DNA of 54,762 bases. It comes from Bacteroidales bacterium. Its GTDB lineage: Bacteria > Bacteroidota > Bacteroidia > Bacteroidales > Paludibacteraceae. Every line of letters starts with the position of its first letter. Position 1 is the stretch's first letter. This document shows positions 24,968 through 33,572 of the stretch, in pieces. The stretch spans positions 1 through 54,762 of the forward strand of contig SUXD01000015.1 in NCBI GenBank assembly GCA_015061145.1, given 5' to 3'. The position numbers and the translations under genes are program-made. The notes beneath the pieces were generated by a model. That model made no database searches and was not told the DNA's origin. It saw only the letters and a program-made list of their open reading frames with translations.

Positions 24968-26125
24968 CTATAGCGGTTCGTAGCTGTTGTTTGCCGGCAC
25001 AATGCCCATGCATTCCATTTCGATAAGCCATCCGGGTCGGCAAACGGGTGCCCAAACTATGACAACGGGTTTTTTAGGAAATCTTTCGGTGAAAAGTTTC
25101 CTGACAATGGAGTAATCACCTGTGTCGCGCAGGTAAACAATGATTTGTGCAACATGTTCAAAGGTGCATTCGGCTTCTGTTAGCAGCGCTTCTACATTTT
25201 CCCACATTCGATAAGTCTGCCGTACAATGTCGCCAGGATACATGATGTTTCCTTTGTTGTCAATGCTTGCCGTGCCCGAAATGAACACATGTCGCCGGTC
25301 GCCATAGTCAACGCAAGTGCCTCGTTCAAAACGGACGCCATATTCGCTTGTGCGGTTGAGATGGCTTGCGGCATACAGGTGTTTTATCTGTTCGGGACGG
25401 ATACCCGAAATGGCGTAATTGTCGAGCAGTACGCTTGTCTGATGTTCGGAATGTCGTCCGCCGATGCCAGTGCTGGCGATGAAGTGCGTGTCTTTTGTCA
25501 GGCCTTGTGTGTCGAAAACTTCATTTCTGCCTTTTACCACGCCGGCGTAATTGTTATCAATGTCGTTGACAAAAAACCAGGTGCGCACACAGTTTTCGGC
25601 AAGATTGCAGCCTTCCGAATCCAATTGTCTGACATATTCATCCAACAGCAGTCTTGTCTGATTTTCGGAACTGTCGGCGTCAATATGCGCGCTGGCGTTC
25701 CAAAAGTGTTTGTAACTTCCGTGTTTCGATTCGTACAGACCGCTGTTGTTCTTCTTGGTTGTAATTTTGGTTTGCAAATAACACCATAGCGCAATTTTTG
25801 TGCCGTCCAATGGCGGTTGCTGTACTATTGAAACAGAATGACTGTCGTTTGAGGCTTCGTAAGTGCAAATGTCCGAAGTCTGATTTGCCGCATCGCTCAC
25901 AAAGTATCGTTTGAAAACGGGGCAAGCGTCAGTCGGAAGTTCGTTTTTGCATATATCTTCGTACAGGTGTGCAATGGCTTTCAGTTGCCCGCCGAAGGTG
26001 AGTTCATGGTTGCTTGCATGTATCATAAGATGAAATTCTTCAACGCCCTTTCCGCAGGCAAAATTGAAAATCTCAGCATAAGCGTTGCAAGCAGTTATGA
26101 TGTGTTGTTTGATATTCATATTCAT
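24968..26125 (-). CDS. RidA/YjgF-fold protein (chorismatase-like)
   Basis: This 385-residue cytoplasmic protein has a divergent N-terminal half. The C-terminal half (about 200-380) is of the RidA/YjgF fold, with G-R-N-E-V-F near residue 205, H-V-F-I-S-G-T-A-S-I near 270, V-V-Y-L-R-D-type strand V-A-Q-I-I-V-Y-L-R-D near 328 and a terminal I-E-M-E-C-M-G-I-V. The two-lobe layout resembles FkbO/Hyg5-type chorismatases and related translation-inhibitor-like proteins, but active-site identity cannot be confirmed. It lies between a haem lipoprotein (9-base gap) and ccsBA (no gap), so it belongs to this operon; a link to haem or quinone chemistry is only inference. Confidence 0.6.
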   Translation of the reverse strand: MNMNIKQHIITACNAYAEIFNFACGKGVEEFHLMIHASNHELTFGGQLKAIAHLYEDICKNELPTDACPVFKRYFVSDAANQTSDICTYEASNDSHSVSIVQQPPLDGTKIALWCYLQTKITTKKNNSGLYESKHGSYKHFWNASAHIDADSSENQTRLLLDEYVRQLDSEGCNLAENCVRTWFFVNDIDNNYAGVVKGRNEVFDTQGLTKDTHFIASTGIGGRHSEHQTSVLLDNYAISGIRPEQIKHLYAASHLNRTSEYGVRFERGTCVDYGDRRHVFISGTASIDNKGNIMYPGDIVRQTYRMWENVEALLTEAECTFEHVAQIIVYLRDTGDYSIVRKLFTERFPKKPVVIVWAPVCRPGWLIEMECMGIVPANNSYEPL

Positions 26126-26134
26126 GGCATTTTT

Positions 26135-26857
26135 TTAATTTTTTATTGCTTCATAATCTATCCAATCGTCAATCATGGTCAGCAATTCTGCGGCTCTTTC
26201 TTTGTTGAGCATATCGGCGTGATTTTGCCGCCAGTCGGCTGAAATGTCGGTGTTCAGCACAAGGTGGAGTACGCTGTTTGTCACATCGCCGGGCGCAACA
26301 AGGTAAAGCCCCTCTGCTTTTTTGGATGGTTTGTCCACCAGTCCGTCGTAGCTTTTCCCTGTTGTAAGATTTAGGCCGGCAGCGGAAAAAGTGCTGCCTC
26401 CATGACAAGCCGTGCAGCTTACGTCAAACAGATGTGTCTGTATCATATTGTACATTTCAGCGTCAAATTCACCTGCGTCAATATTTATGCTTCCTGCAGC
26501 TTGACTGATATTCTCCGAATACAATGTGATTACGCGTTGTCGCAGACGGTTGATGACGCATAATTCTAGAGTTTCTACATTTTCGGGAATGCCCGAAAGC
26601 GAAACGCTGAAATGCCCTCTCTCGTCAATGCTAGAATTGGTGATGATTTTGGAGATTACAGCATATTTGTCGTTGCTCTCAAATCCGGCTATGGCTATAT
26701 TGTATTTCGACGGCCACGAATCTATGCCGTTCAGCACACCCTCTACTTTGGCGGTTGTCCCGTCTGTATATCCTTTGCTCGTTTCCTCTATAGGACCGTC
26801 GTCGCATGAGGCGAGCGTGGCCAGCGCCAAAAACAGGAGATATAGTATCTTTTTCAT
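26135..26857 (-). CDS. c-type haem lipoprotein with one CXXCH
   Basis: This 240-residue lipoprotein has a signal peptide with lipobox L-A-S-C at residues 15-18. An N-terminal beta-rich region (about 30-130) precedes a cytochrome-like segment with C-T-A-C-H-G near residue 148, followed by P-S-K-K-A-E-G-L-Y-L-V-A-P-G-D and S-V-L-H-L-V-L. This order (CXXCH, then a G-D x x x S x L motif) is that of cytochrome modules in Bacteroidota surface lipoproteins. The sixth ligand may be a Met near the end (H-A-D-M-L). It sits in the haem/iron operon between a porin and the RidA-like gene. Confidence 0.8.
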   Translation of the reverse strand: MKKILYLLFLALATLASCDDGPIEETSKGYTDGTTAKVEGVLNGIDSWPSKYNIAIAGFESNDKYAVISKIITNSSIDERGHFSVSLSGIPENVETLELCVINRLRQRVITLYSENISQAAGSINIDAGEFDAEMYNMIQTHLFDVSCTACHGGSTFSAAGLNLTTGKSYDGLVDKPSKKAEGLYLVAPGDVTNSVLHLVLNTDISADWRQNHADMLNKERAAELLTMIDDWIDYEAIKN

Positions 26858-26869
26858 GGCAGTATTTTT

Positions 26870-28126
26870 TTAGAAAGCATATTGCAGCATAATCATAGCG
26901 GTATGCGTGGAAATGCCAAGGTCATCCAGATCGCGGTCTAGTTGCGTATCATGTCCCCAGCGTCCGATATATTGGTACATGGCGCTTAGCTTAATGTTTG
27001 TTTTGGGGATATAATAATTGCATACGGCAGCGGGCGAGTTGATTGAACCGTCTTTTGTGCTGCTGTTTCTGTCCATCCATTCGTATCGTGCGCCCACTTG
27101 CCATTGTGTGCCGATGAAATATCCGATTTGTGCGTAAGCTCCTATAAAGTTGTAGGTGTCATTTATCTTTTGGCGTTTGGTGAAGTTAACATGCATATAG
27201 TAGCCTTCTGCTGCGATGTACCATTTGTTTTTCATCCAAGCAAAATCAATGCCTGCTCTGAAGTCGTTGGTGCTCTCGTTTTCAGCTTCGTTGTTGTAGT
27301 TCGCGCTGATTCCGATGAGCATCTTGTCAAGATTCAGCATTTTGCTGTTTCCTTGCGTAGCAGGCATTGCGCCCTTGGGCTGGTAAGTAAATCGCCCTGC
27401 GTAGAGCAGCGAGGGCAGGTGGTTGTCGTCGCTGATACCTTTGGTGGCAGTGTTTATCGAGGCTCCTGTACCATTAAAAAGTCCTATCTCGTATCCCCAT
27501 TTGTCTTTTATCAGACCATGCATTTTCAGACCGAGGTCAAAACCGGTTCCTATTGATGGTGTTACAGCATTCAGCGAGTAGGGCATGATAGCCGAGGCGG
27601 TCAGCGAAGTGGGCATCGAAGGAAATAATGTTTCGCCCAAAGTGGTCAGGTAGGCGTGTGTGAAAGGGGTTTTGAATTTTCCTGCGCGGAAACGTATGGC
27701 GGGATTGACGGCATAGTCTATCCATGCCTGTTGCAGAATGGCGCCTCCTTGTGCGGCGGCGTTGATGCTTACATTATAGTCGATTTTTCCAAAGGCTTTT
27801 CCTGTAAATCCAAGTATGGCGTATGGTATGGCAAATCCGGAATTGGCGATATTGTCTTGATTGTATGCTTTGTCCAGTCCCTCATCGTCATAATAATGAA
27901 TGCTGAAGTTGCTTTGCAAGTATAGATAAGGTTTAAAAATAAAATCTCCTTTTTTCGATTGCAGGGTGAATCCGCGGTCGTCGGCAATAGGTGTCACACC
28001 GTTTTCCATATCATAGCTCCTGTAGTCTGTTTGGCGTTGATTGTCATTTTGAGAGAAAACGGAAACCGAAAGGGATAACGCAAAGGTTATCATGCTGGTT
28101 TGTTTGGATAGTAATTTAAAGTTCAT
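26870..28126 (-). CDS. Outer-membrane porin, OprO/OprP-like
   Basis: This 418-residue beta-barrel protein has a signal peptide (about residues 1-25, ending V-F-S-Q) and alternating amphipathic strands throughout, and ends with the aromatic residue of outer-membrane proteins (I-M-L-Q-Y-A-F). Strands such as F-I-F-K-P-Y-L-Y-L-Q-S-N-F and F-R-A-G-K-F-K-T-P-F resemble phosphate-selective porins O and P. It lies between the DUF1111 and the haem lipoprotein genes, gaps 12 and 30 bases. The substrate is unknown; context suggests a ferric or organic-acid complex. Confidence 0.78.
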   Translation of the reverse strand: MNFKLLSKQTSMITFALSLSVSVFSQNDNQRQTDYRSYDMENGVTPIADDRGFTLQSKKGDFIFKPYLYLQSNFSIHYYDDEGLDKAYNQDNIANSGFAIPYAILGFTGKAFGKIDYNVSINAAAQGGAILQQAWIDYAVNPAIRFRAGKFKTPFTHAYLTTLGETLFPSMPTSLTASAIMPYSLNAVTPSIGTGFDLGLKMHGLIKDKWGYEIGLFNGTGASINTATKGISDDNHLPSLLYAGRFTYQPKGAMPATQGNSKMLNLDKMLIGISANYNNEAENESTNDFRAGIDFAWMKNKWYIAAEGYYMHVNFTKRQKINDTYNFIGAYAQIGYFIGTQWQVGARYEWMDRNSSTKDGSINSPAAVCNYYIPKTNIKLSAMYQYIGRWGHDTQLDRDLDDLGISTHTAMIMLQYAF

Positions 28127-28156
28127 ATCTTTTTGTTTTTTTATATTTGTCTTTTT

Positions 28157-29611
28157 TTATAGTGATTGTAGAAACTTAATCAGTTGTTCTCTCTGTGTCT
28201 TGCTGAAATTGGCAAATTTCTGGCGTGAAGCATATCCCTCGCCGCCATGCCACATGATGGCTTCGATGAGGTTTCGGGCGCGTCCGTCGTGCAAGAAGTA
28301 GGTGTGTCCGTTCACTTTGGCCTGCAACCCTATTCCCCAGAGTGGGGTGGTTCGCCATTCGTTGCCTCGGCAAAGTCCGCTTACATAGTTGTCGTTCAGT
28401 CCAACACCCATTATTTCCGACCCCATGTCATGAATCAGAAAATCGGAGTAGGGGTGTATTGTCTGATTGCCCAACCATGGCAATGTTGTGCCAGCCAGCA
28501 GTACGCTGCCGCGTGCTTTGGTGTGCAGGGTGCTTACATGACATAGATGGCATCCAGCCTCGCGGAAAAGCATTTCTCCAGCCAGCACATCGGGGTCGTT
28601 CACATTTCGCCGTGCGGGTACTCCCAAGGCTTGCATGTACAAATCTACATTTTCCATTTCCTCGGTGCTGCAGTCGAGTTGCTCGTAACTGAGTCCCATC
28701 ATACTCCCTTGGTTCACTTGTGTCTGCCCTTCACAAATTTCTTCAGGGTAGCGGCTGTTGGTCATACCCATGTCGCTCGAGAAACCGAGCTCAACGGTAA
28801 GGTCGGCATGCTGCGCTTTGTTCCCCGACAGCCCTAACTGCCTGACGCCTCTTTCGGTGATGTAGTTGCAACGTCCGCTGATACCCCATTCCGGATAGTT
28901 GCTTCTGTAGGCGAGCGCTTCTATCTCGTAAGGGTCGAGCGCCATTATCTGCCCCATGCCCACATGACGCAACGGAATGCGCACAGTGCAGAACATGTCT
29001 TCAGGGCTTATGTCATCGGCATACCAGTCGGTAATGCTCCAGTGCGGAAGTGCCAACTCATAGCTTTCTCCGTCGGCAAACTGAAATGTCTGGTATTCGA
29101 TGTCCACTTCCAGCTTTCCCTCGGCTTCTACGCCGTATATAGCCTGATCGTGTATCACTCGTCCGTAATCTTTAAAGAATGCGCCGTTTTTTCTGGTAAT
29201 GTAAATCAGCATGGATGTGAATCCATATTGCCCTGATGCGTCGTTGCTGCCGTTTTTCACGGCTGTCCAGTAGGAGGGTTCCGTGCGTCCCGCATTGCGA
29301 TGGCAGCTTCCGCATGAATAACCGGCATACACAGGTCCTAATCCGCCGCCTGCATGGTTGTGATTGGTGGATTTTACATTGTCATACAGTTTGTCGCCAG
29401 CTATAAAGCGTGTGCTGTATTGTCCTTTCACCCATTTTGCAGGTTGGTCGTATGCAAAAGCCGAGTTGTAGAAGATTGTTGAGGTGCCTGCCGACAACGC
29501 ATATCCGTTGGGAATGTCTATGTCGTCAACATCCAGTTGGTCTTCGTCGTTGCACGAAATGCTCAACAATGCTGCCAGCAGTATCCATGCGTATTTTCTG
29601 AATTGTTTCAT
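28157..29611 (-). CDS. Di-haem oxidoreductase (DUF1111) lipoprotein
   Basis: This 484-residue lipoprotein (lipobox S-I-S-C near residue 20) is of the DUF1111 di-haem/thiol-oxidoreductase family, related to bacterial di-haem peroxidases. Two CXXCH sites are seen: Y-S-C-G-S-C-H-R-N near residue 103 and A-G-C-H-L-C-H-V-S near 357. The conserved end has F-L-H-D-G-R-A-R-N-L-I-E-A-I-M-W-H-G-G-E, a family signature. It often travels with imelysin-like proteins in Bacteroidota. Electron donor and acceptor are unknown. The start codon is preceded by 156 bases holding a strong hairpin. Confidence 0.88.
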   Translation of the reverse strand: MKQFRKYAWILLAALLSISCNDEDQLDVDDIDIPNGYALSAGTSTIFYNSAFAYDQPAKWVKGQYSTRFIAGDKLYDNVKSTNHNHAGGGLGPVYAGYSCGSCHRNAGRTEPSYWTAVKNGSNDASGQYGFTSMLIYITRKNGAFFKDYGRVIHDQAIYGVEAEGKLEVDIEYQTFQFADGESYELALPHWSITDWYADDISPEDMFCTVRIPLRHVGMGQIMALDPYEIEALAYRSNYPEWGISGRCNYITERGVRQLGLSGNKAQHADLTVELGFSSDMGMTNSRYPEEICEGQTQVNQGSMMGLSYEQLDCSTEEMENVDLYMQALGVPARRNVNDPDVLAGEMLFREAGCHLCHVSTLHTKARGSVLLAGTTLPWLGNQTIHPYSDFLIHDMGSEIMGVGLNDNYVSGLCRGNEWRTTPLWGIGLQAKVNGHTYFLHDGRARNLIEAIMWHGGEGYASRQKFANFSKTQREQLIKFLQSL

Positions 29612-29677
29612 TGCCTTTCCTGTTTGATTTTCGTATGTAATACCTTTTTGAAAATGATTTTGTTTTAGACCACAATA

Positions 29678-29711
29678 GCGATGGCAAGGATTTTGGTTCC
29701 CTTGCCACCGC
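29678..29711 (-). promoter_or_regulatory. Intercistronic hairpin between imelysin and DUF1111 genes
   Basis: On the transcribed strand GCGGTGGCAAGG pairs with CCTTGCCATCGC (one G-U) around a 10-base loop, within the only large gap of the operon (29612-29767). There is no T tract after it, so a role in mRNA processing or stabilisation is more likely than full termination. Confidence 0.55.
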
Positions 29712-29767
29712 TCTTGTCGGGTGGTTATTAATATTTCTTTATTTCTACAAATGGCAATCTGTTAATG

Positions 29768-30943
29768 TTATTTTGCTATTGTACGCGCTTTTCCGTCTTT
29801 GAATACAAGATACTCCAGCGTGTGGAATCCTCGTAAACTTTGAGCGCTTTCTATTATTTCGCTTTCTTCGTCATATTCGCCTTCCCATGACAGTTGATTG
29901 AAATCCTGAGAATTCAAAATGTTGACAATTCCTACTTGGTCGAGTGGCCAGCTGTCCATGTTAGGGTCAAGTCCTTTGTCGGCAACGGGTCCAAACAAGA
30001 AAGATTCGCTTTGCTCCCATGGCTCGCGGGCTGCCAGCCATGCATCTGCGCATGCTTCAAACCCTTCGTTGGTAGGATGGGCCACAAATGCTTTTACGGC
30101 ATTGTTGAGCGCTGTGTTTTTGTCTTTCAAATCTTTGTATGTAGGCACAACTACTACATCTACATATTGTTTGATGATTTCCTCCATCTCAAAGTCTTGT
30201 CCTGCTATCAGCGCATTCTCGAAAATAGGTTTGATGTCGTCTTCCAGTATTTCGGCCAAATCGCCACAGGCATCCTGTGCGTCTTTGGCTTCTTGTGAAC
30301 CGATGTTGTTTCTGAATGGTTGCGGAATAGCTTGTATGGCGTTCTCTGCTGTTTTTATGGCGTTGTCAACCTTGGTGTTCAGCGCTTCATCGTAATTTTT
30401 GATGAGGTTGTACAGCGAGTGTTCAGCAATTGCTCCGTCTCTTGTGCCGTAGTATGCGTTGCGTATAGAGCGTATGTTGTTCGTGTAGTCGTCGCGTGAA
30501 TGCCAGCTGTACCATGATTCAACGGCATAGAGTGCTGCTGTCTGGTCGCCTGCTTCCCATTTGTCTATCGGGTCGCCTATTTTGCTTTCGCCTACCTCAC
30601 CGGCAATGTCAATGCAGCCATCAATAATTTGCGAGAGGCAGTCTTCTTGCGAGTTGATGCCCTCAATGCCTCCGTTGTGTGCCTTGAAGAGTGCTGCATA
30701 ACTCTCGCCGTTGTTGAAACTTTCGTTCCAGTCGTTATAGAGGGTAGTGGCATCATCTTTCAGCAAATTGGAGACGATGTTCATGTAGTTGCCCCATGCG
30801 GTGGCGTAAGCGCTTTTGTATTCCAGATTGTAAGCGTCGCTTGCCGGGATTTTGTTGTCCTTGTCATCGTCATCCTTGCATGATGTGAATGAAACAGAAA
30901 GGCCTATAAACAGGCTTCCTAAGATTAAAAGATTCTTTTTCAT
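29768..30943 (-). CDS. Imelysin (peptidase M75 family) lipoprotein
   Basis: This 391-residue lipoprotein has its lipobox near residue 21 (S-F-T-S-C-K) followed by an acidic run D-D-D-D-K-D. The helical imelysin domain carries the family signature L-R-G-F-H-T-L-E-Y-L-V-F near residue 376 (G-x-H-x-x-E), thought to bind iron, and W-P-L-D near residue 335. Imelysins are EfeO/Algp7-like and usually iron-regulated. The next genes encode a di-haem oxidoreductase and a porin, supporting an iron or haem uptake role. Proteolytic activity is doubtful in the family despite the name. Confidence 0.9.
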   Translation of the reverse strand: MKKNLLILGSLFIGLSVSFTSCKDDDDKDNKIPASDAYNLEYKSAYATAWGNYMNIVSNLLKDDATTLYNDWNESFNNGESYAALFKAHNGGIEGINSQEDCLSQIIDGCIDIAGEVGESKIGDPIDKWEAGDQTAALYAVESWYSWHSRDDYTNNIRSIRNAYYGTRDGAIAEHSLYNLIKNYDEALNTKVDNAIKTAENAIQAIPQPFRNNIGSQEAKDAQDACGDLAEILEDDIKPIFENALIAGQDFEMEEIIKQYVDVVVVPTYKDLKDKNTALNNAVKAFVAHPTNEGFEACADAWLAAREPWEQSESFLFGPVADKGLDPNMDSWPLDQVGIVNILNSQDFNQLSWEGEYDEESEIIESAQSLRGFHTLEYLVFKDGKARTIAK

Positions 30944-30976
30944 TTTTTTTGGTATTACATTAAAAATTAGAAATTG

Positions 30977-32311
30977 TCATTTGTTTGTGAACCAGAGCGC
31001 ATAAGCTATGCCTAAGCGTATCTCGTTCTCGCTGTTGAATTCGCTTTTGCCGAACATCTTGTTGGTGCCAATCTGGCGTGTAGTGTAGTCGGCTTTTATC
31101 ACCAGTCCCGCCACTGCATAGTAGTTGATGCCGAAGCTCCACATGCTCACTTGGCAGCGCTTTTCCATCACCATTCCGGTTTCTCCTTCTTCTTGCGGAT
31201 TGTAATAGTTGTAGTGGGCAAAAGGATAGAGTCTCGGAAATTTTGGCGCATTGTCGAAGAAGGCTTTCACGTTCAGTCCCAACTCCACACTGTAGTCCAA
31301 TGCTCGTTTGGCGATAGGGCCTTTGCGGCTGTAGGGCGACTTGCTGGTGTATTTGCGGTTGCGTGCCGTCAGGTCCACTGTTTCGGTAATGTCGCCGCTT
31401 AAATAATTGGCTCTTACAGTGAAGAATTTATTTATGTATTGCGCGTCGAACGAATAGATGAGCACATTCACAGGATTTTTCAAACCGCTGTAAGTGTCTA
31501 GCTTGTCACAGTTCTTTTCAGCACTTGGATTATAGAAAAGTGATGCCCCTATGCGCAATCCGGGAACTCCTTCCCAATCGAGCCTTGCGCTGTAGGCGGG
31601 CGAGGTGAAATTGTCTGTTTCGAATAGTCCTTGCTTGCCGCCTTTTACCCAATTATATACATTAAATCCGTTAGGATTCAACCCTGCGGTTATCATGGCT
31701 TGGTAATTGAACACGGCCTTCTTTTTGCCGAATTGTCCGAACAATTCCAGCCCTGTCTCGTGCCATGTCGAAGGCAGCAGAATGGTTGATCCCTCAGGAC
31801 GGGCTGCCGTGAAGAAGTTCAGCGGCTCGTGGTGTGCGTTTGTGAGTCCGATAGGCAAAACCAGATGTCCTGCCCTGATGTTGAACTCAGGTACGATGAG
31901 TCGTGTGATGTGAAATTGCTCCAAAGCCACTTCTCCACCTTTCTCGTATTCCACTTCATATTCGCCGTTCTCGCTTCCTGTGCCCGATTCCAGTTCGTAT
32001 GCCATCCCTGTTCCGCCCGATTCGAATTCTATTTCCGCGGCAAGTATCCATTTTGGGGTAATGCGGTATTCGCCCGAAAGCACAAAGCGGGGGATAGATA
32101 TCTCGGCATGATTTTTCTTTGTGTTGCCCATGCCGCCGTAGTATCGGTTCTGCCCATAGTCCTTGTAGCAGGCCAGCATTTCGCCGTATCCGCCAACACG
32201 CCACTTGGGGGCGACGGTGGCGCTGTCGGTTTCTGGCGCCGCATCTGAAGCGTGCGTGGCAAAAGCCATAAAAAATAAGTTGATGAATATGCAAATGATT
32301 TTCTTGTTCAT
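30977..32311 (-). CDS. Outer-membrane beta-barrel protein (porin-like), first gene of the operon
   Basis: This protein of about 444 residues has a signal peptide (M-N-K-K-I-I-C-I-F-I from the ATG at 32311; an ATG at 32323 adds four residues) ending near A-T-H-A-S. A barrel body follows with many Tyr/Trp-rich strands (W-R-V-G-G-Y-G-E-M, F-N-I-R-A-G-H-L-V-L-P-I-G, W-S-F-G-I-N-Y-Y-A-V-A). It ends A-Y-A-L-W-F-T-N-K. H-H-E-P-L-N-F near residue 170 is typical of phosphate-selective-porin-like barrels. It is preceded by a well-matched promoter and a palindrome, and is followed by imelysin after 33 bases. Confidence 0.75.
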   Translation of the reverse strand: MNKKIICIFINLFFMAFATHASDAAPETDSATVAPKWRVGGYGEMLACYKDYGQNRYYGGMGNTKKNHAEISIPRFVLSGEYRITPKWILAAEIEFESGGTGMAYELESGTGSENGEYEVEYEKGGEVALEQFHITRLIVPEFNIRAGHLVLPIGLTNAHHEPLNFFTAARPEGSTILLPSTWHETGLELFGQFGKKKAVFNYQAMITAGLNPNGFNVYNWVKGGKQGLFETDNFTSPAYSARLDWEGVPGLRIGASLFYNPSAEKNCDKLDTYSGLKNPVNVLIYSFDAQYINKFFTVRANYLSGDITETVDLTARNRKYTSKSPYSRKGPIAKRALDYSVELGLNVKAFFDNAPKFPRLYPFAHYNYYNPQEEGETGMVMEKRCQVSMWSFGINYYAVAGLVIKADYTTRQIGTNKMFGKSEFNSENEIRLGIAYALWFTNK

Positions 32312-32345
32312 TGTATTGTGCATAGCGTATTGTTTTTTTCGATTG

Positions 32346-32376
32346 CAAAGTTAGATGGCTTGCCTCCCCCTTGCAA
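32346..32376 (-). promoter_or_regulatory. Promoter of the iron/haem operon
   Basis: On the minus strand TTGC (32376-32373), a 19-base spacer and TAACTTTG (32353-32346) fit the Bacteroidota consensus. The start codon at 32311 (or 32323) lies a short leader downstream. Confidence 0.7.
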
Positions 32377-32467
32377 TACCGATAAATAGGTAAAAATCAC
32401 TTCATTGTTTTTGGGTATCGGCTTCGGTAAAAATTCGCTATTTGGTAAAATGACGGTTCAAAATACC
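32377..32467. promoter_or_regulatory. Cluster of TACC/GGTA half-sites between divergent promoters
   Basis: The 16-base sequence TACCGATAAATAGGTA (32377-32392) touches the -33 box of the iron/haem operon and has the layout of a NarL-type 7-2-7 site (inverted TACYYMT heptamers two bases apart; one mismatch). Further half-sites occur at 32414, 32426, 32444 (GGTA) and 32464 (TACC). The adjacent regulator has a LuxR/NarL-class helix-turn-helix, so these are candidate operators; binding is inferred only. Confidence 0.45.
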
Positions 32468-32479
32468 TAAAAATAGTTA

Positions 32480-32510
32480 TTGTTTTTTCCGTCTCTTTTT
32501 TGTCATTTTG
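32480..32510 (+). promoter_or_regulatory. Candidate promoter of the hemerythrin-LuxR gene
   Basis: TTGT (32480-32483), a 19-base spacer and TCATTTTG (32503-32510) resemble the consensus with one mismatch in the -7 box. It lies 34 bases before the chosen start at 32545. Confidence 0.4.
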
Positions 32511-32544
32511 CATCGTGTAAATGATGATTATTAAGGAGAAGGAG

Positions 32545-33501
32545 ATGAAGAATCAGAAAATGTACGAAGCCGATGATAAACTGATCAGCATCATTCGCGA
32601 CAATTATAATATATTGCAGAGCCTTGGCTCGTTTGGCATCAATCTGGGTTTTGGCGACAAGACTGTCCGTGAGGTTTGTGAAAGTCAGCGGGTGGATACC
32701 TATACTTTTCTGGCGATTGTCAATTTCACAATTAACGGGTATCGCGACTACGATGATGTGGACCGTCTCTCAATCCCTACGCTGATGCAGTACCTCAAGG
32801 CCAGTCATGAGTATTATCTTGGTTTCCAACTCCCTTTTATACGGCGTGAACTGGTCGATGCGCTTGATGCCAACGACAATCTGGCACGGCTGATTCTCAA
32901 GTTGTATGATGAGTATGCGCATGCCATCAGTTCGCACATGAAATACGAAGAACGGGTGGTGTTCCCCTATGTAGATGCATTGTTCAATGGTAGGGTGACC
33001 GATCGCTGCGATGTCGAGACATTCTCCAAACACCATACGGCTACCGACCAAAAGCTGCGCGAGCTGAAAAATATTATTATCAAATATCTGCCGGGCGACG
33101 GTCTGCACAACAATCAGCTGACGGCTACATTGTACGATATTTACAATAATCAGGAGTGGCTCTCTATTCACGCGCGCGTGGAAGACGAAATGTTCATACC
33201 TGTGATAAAGCGCTTCGAACAGCGTTCGAAACAGAAAGATGTGTCGGTCAAAATATCAAATATGATATCTCAGAATCAGGGGCATGTCGAAATGCTTGGT
33301 GACCGCGAAAAGGATGTGATAGTGTGTGTGGTGCAAGGCATGAGCAACAAAGAGATTGCCGAACATTTGTTTATCTCGGTCAATACCGTGCTAACGCATC
33401 GCCGCAATATTGCCAAGAAACTGCAGATTCATTCGGCGGCTGGCCTCACCATCTATGCCATCGTCAACAATCTTGTGGATATATCCAGCGTAAAACTTTA
33501 A
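32545..33501 (+). CDS. Hemerythrin-domain LuxR-type transcriptional regulator
   Basis: This 318-residue protein (ATG at 32545 after TAAGGAG; the frame is open from 32521) has an RIC/ScdA-like N-terminal segment (L-G-F-G-D-K-T-V-R-E-V-C near residue 37). A hemerythrin four-helix domain (about 80-225) carries its di-iron ligands: S-H-E-Y, S-H-M-K-Y-E-E, K-H-H and I-H-A-R-V-E-D-E. The C-terminal LuxR/NarL helix-turn-helix reads L-G-D-R-E-K-D-V-I near residue 255, M-S-N-K-E-I-A-E-H-L and S-V-N-T-V-L-T-H-R. The build suggests a sensor of oxygen, NO or iron state that controls transcription. It is divergent from the imelysin/cytochrome operon, its likely target. No phosphoreceiver domain is present. 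Confidence 0.88.
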   Translation: MKNQKMYEADDKLISIIRDNYNILQSLGSFGINLGFGDKTVREVCESQRVDTYTFLAIVNFTINGYRDYDDVDRLSIPTLMQYLKASHEYYLGFQLPFIRRELVDALDANDNLARLILKLYDEYAHAISSHMKYEERVVFPYVDALFNGRVTDRCDVETFSKHHTATDQKLRELKNIIIKYLPGDGLHNNQLTATLYDIYNNQEWLSIHARVEDEMFIPVIKRFEQRSKQKDVSVKISNMISQNQGHVEMLGDREKDVIVCVVQGMSNKEIAEHLFISVNTVLTHRRNIAKKLQIHSAAGLTIYAIVNNLVDISSVKL

Positions 33502-33504
33502 AAG

Positions 33505-33537
33505 GCTGTTTGAAAAAACCAATAAAATCTAAACAGC
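33505..33537. terminator. Possible terminator between convergent genes
   Basis: GCTGTTT (33505-33511) pairs with AAACAGC (33531-33537) over a 19-base loop, 3 bases after the regulator stop. The arms extend with one G-U pair. It separates the regulator from the convergent exporter genes. Confidence 0.45.
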
Positions 33538-33572
33538 TTCTATGATTGCAGCCATGCCGTTGCCGCATTCGT

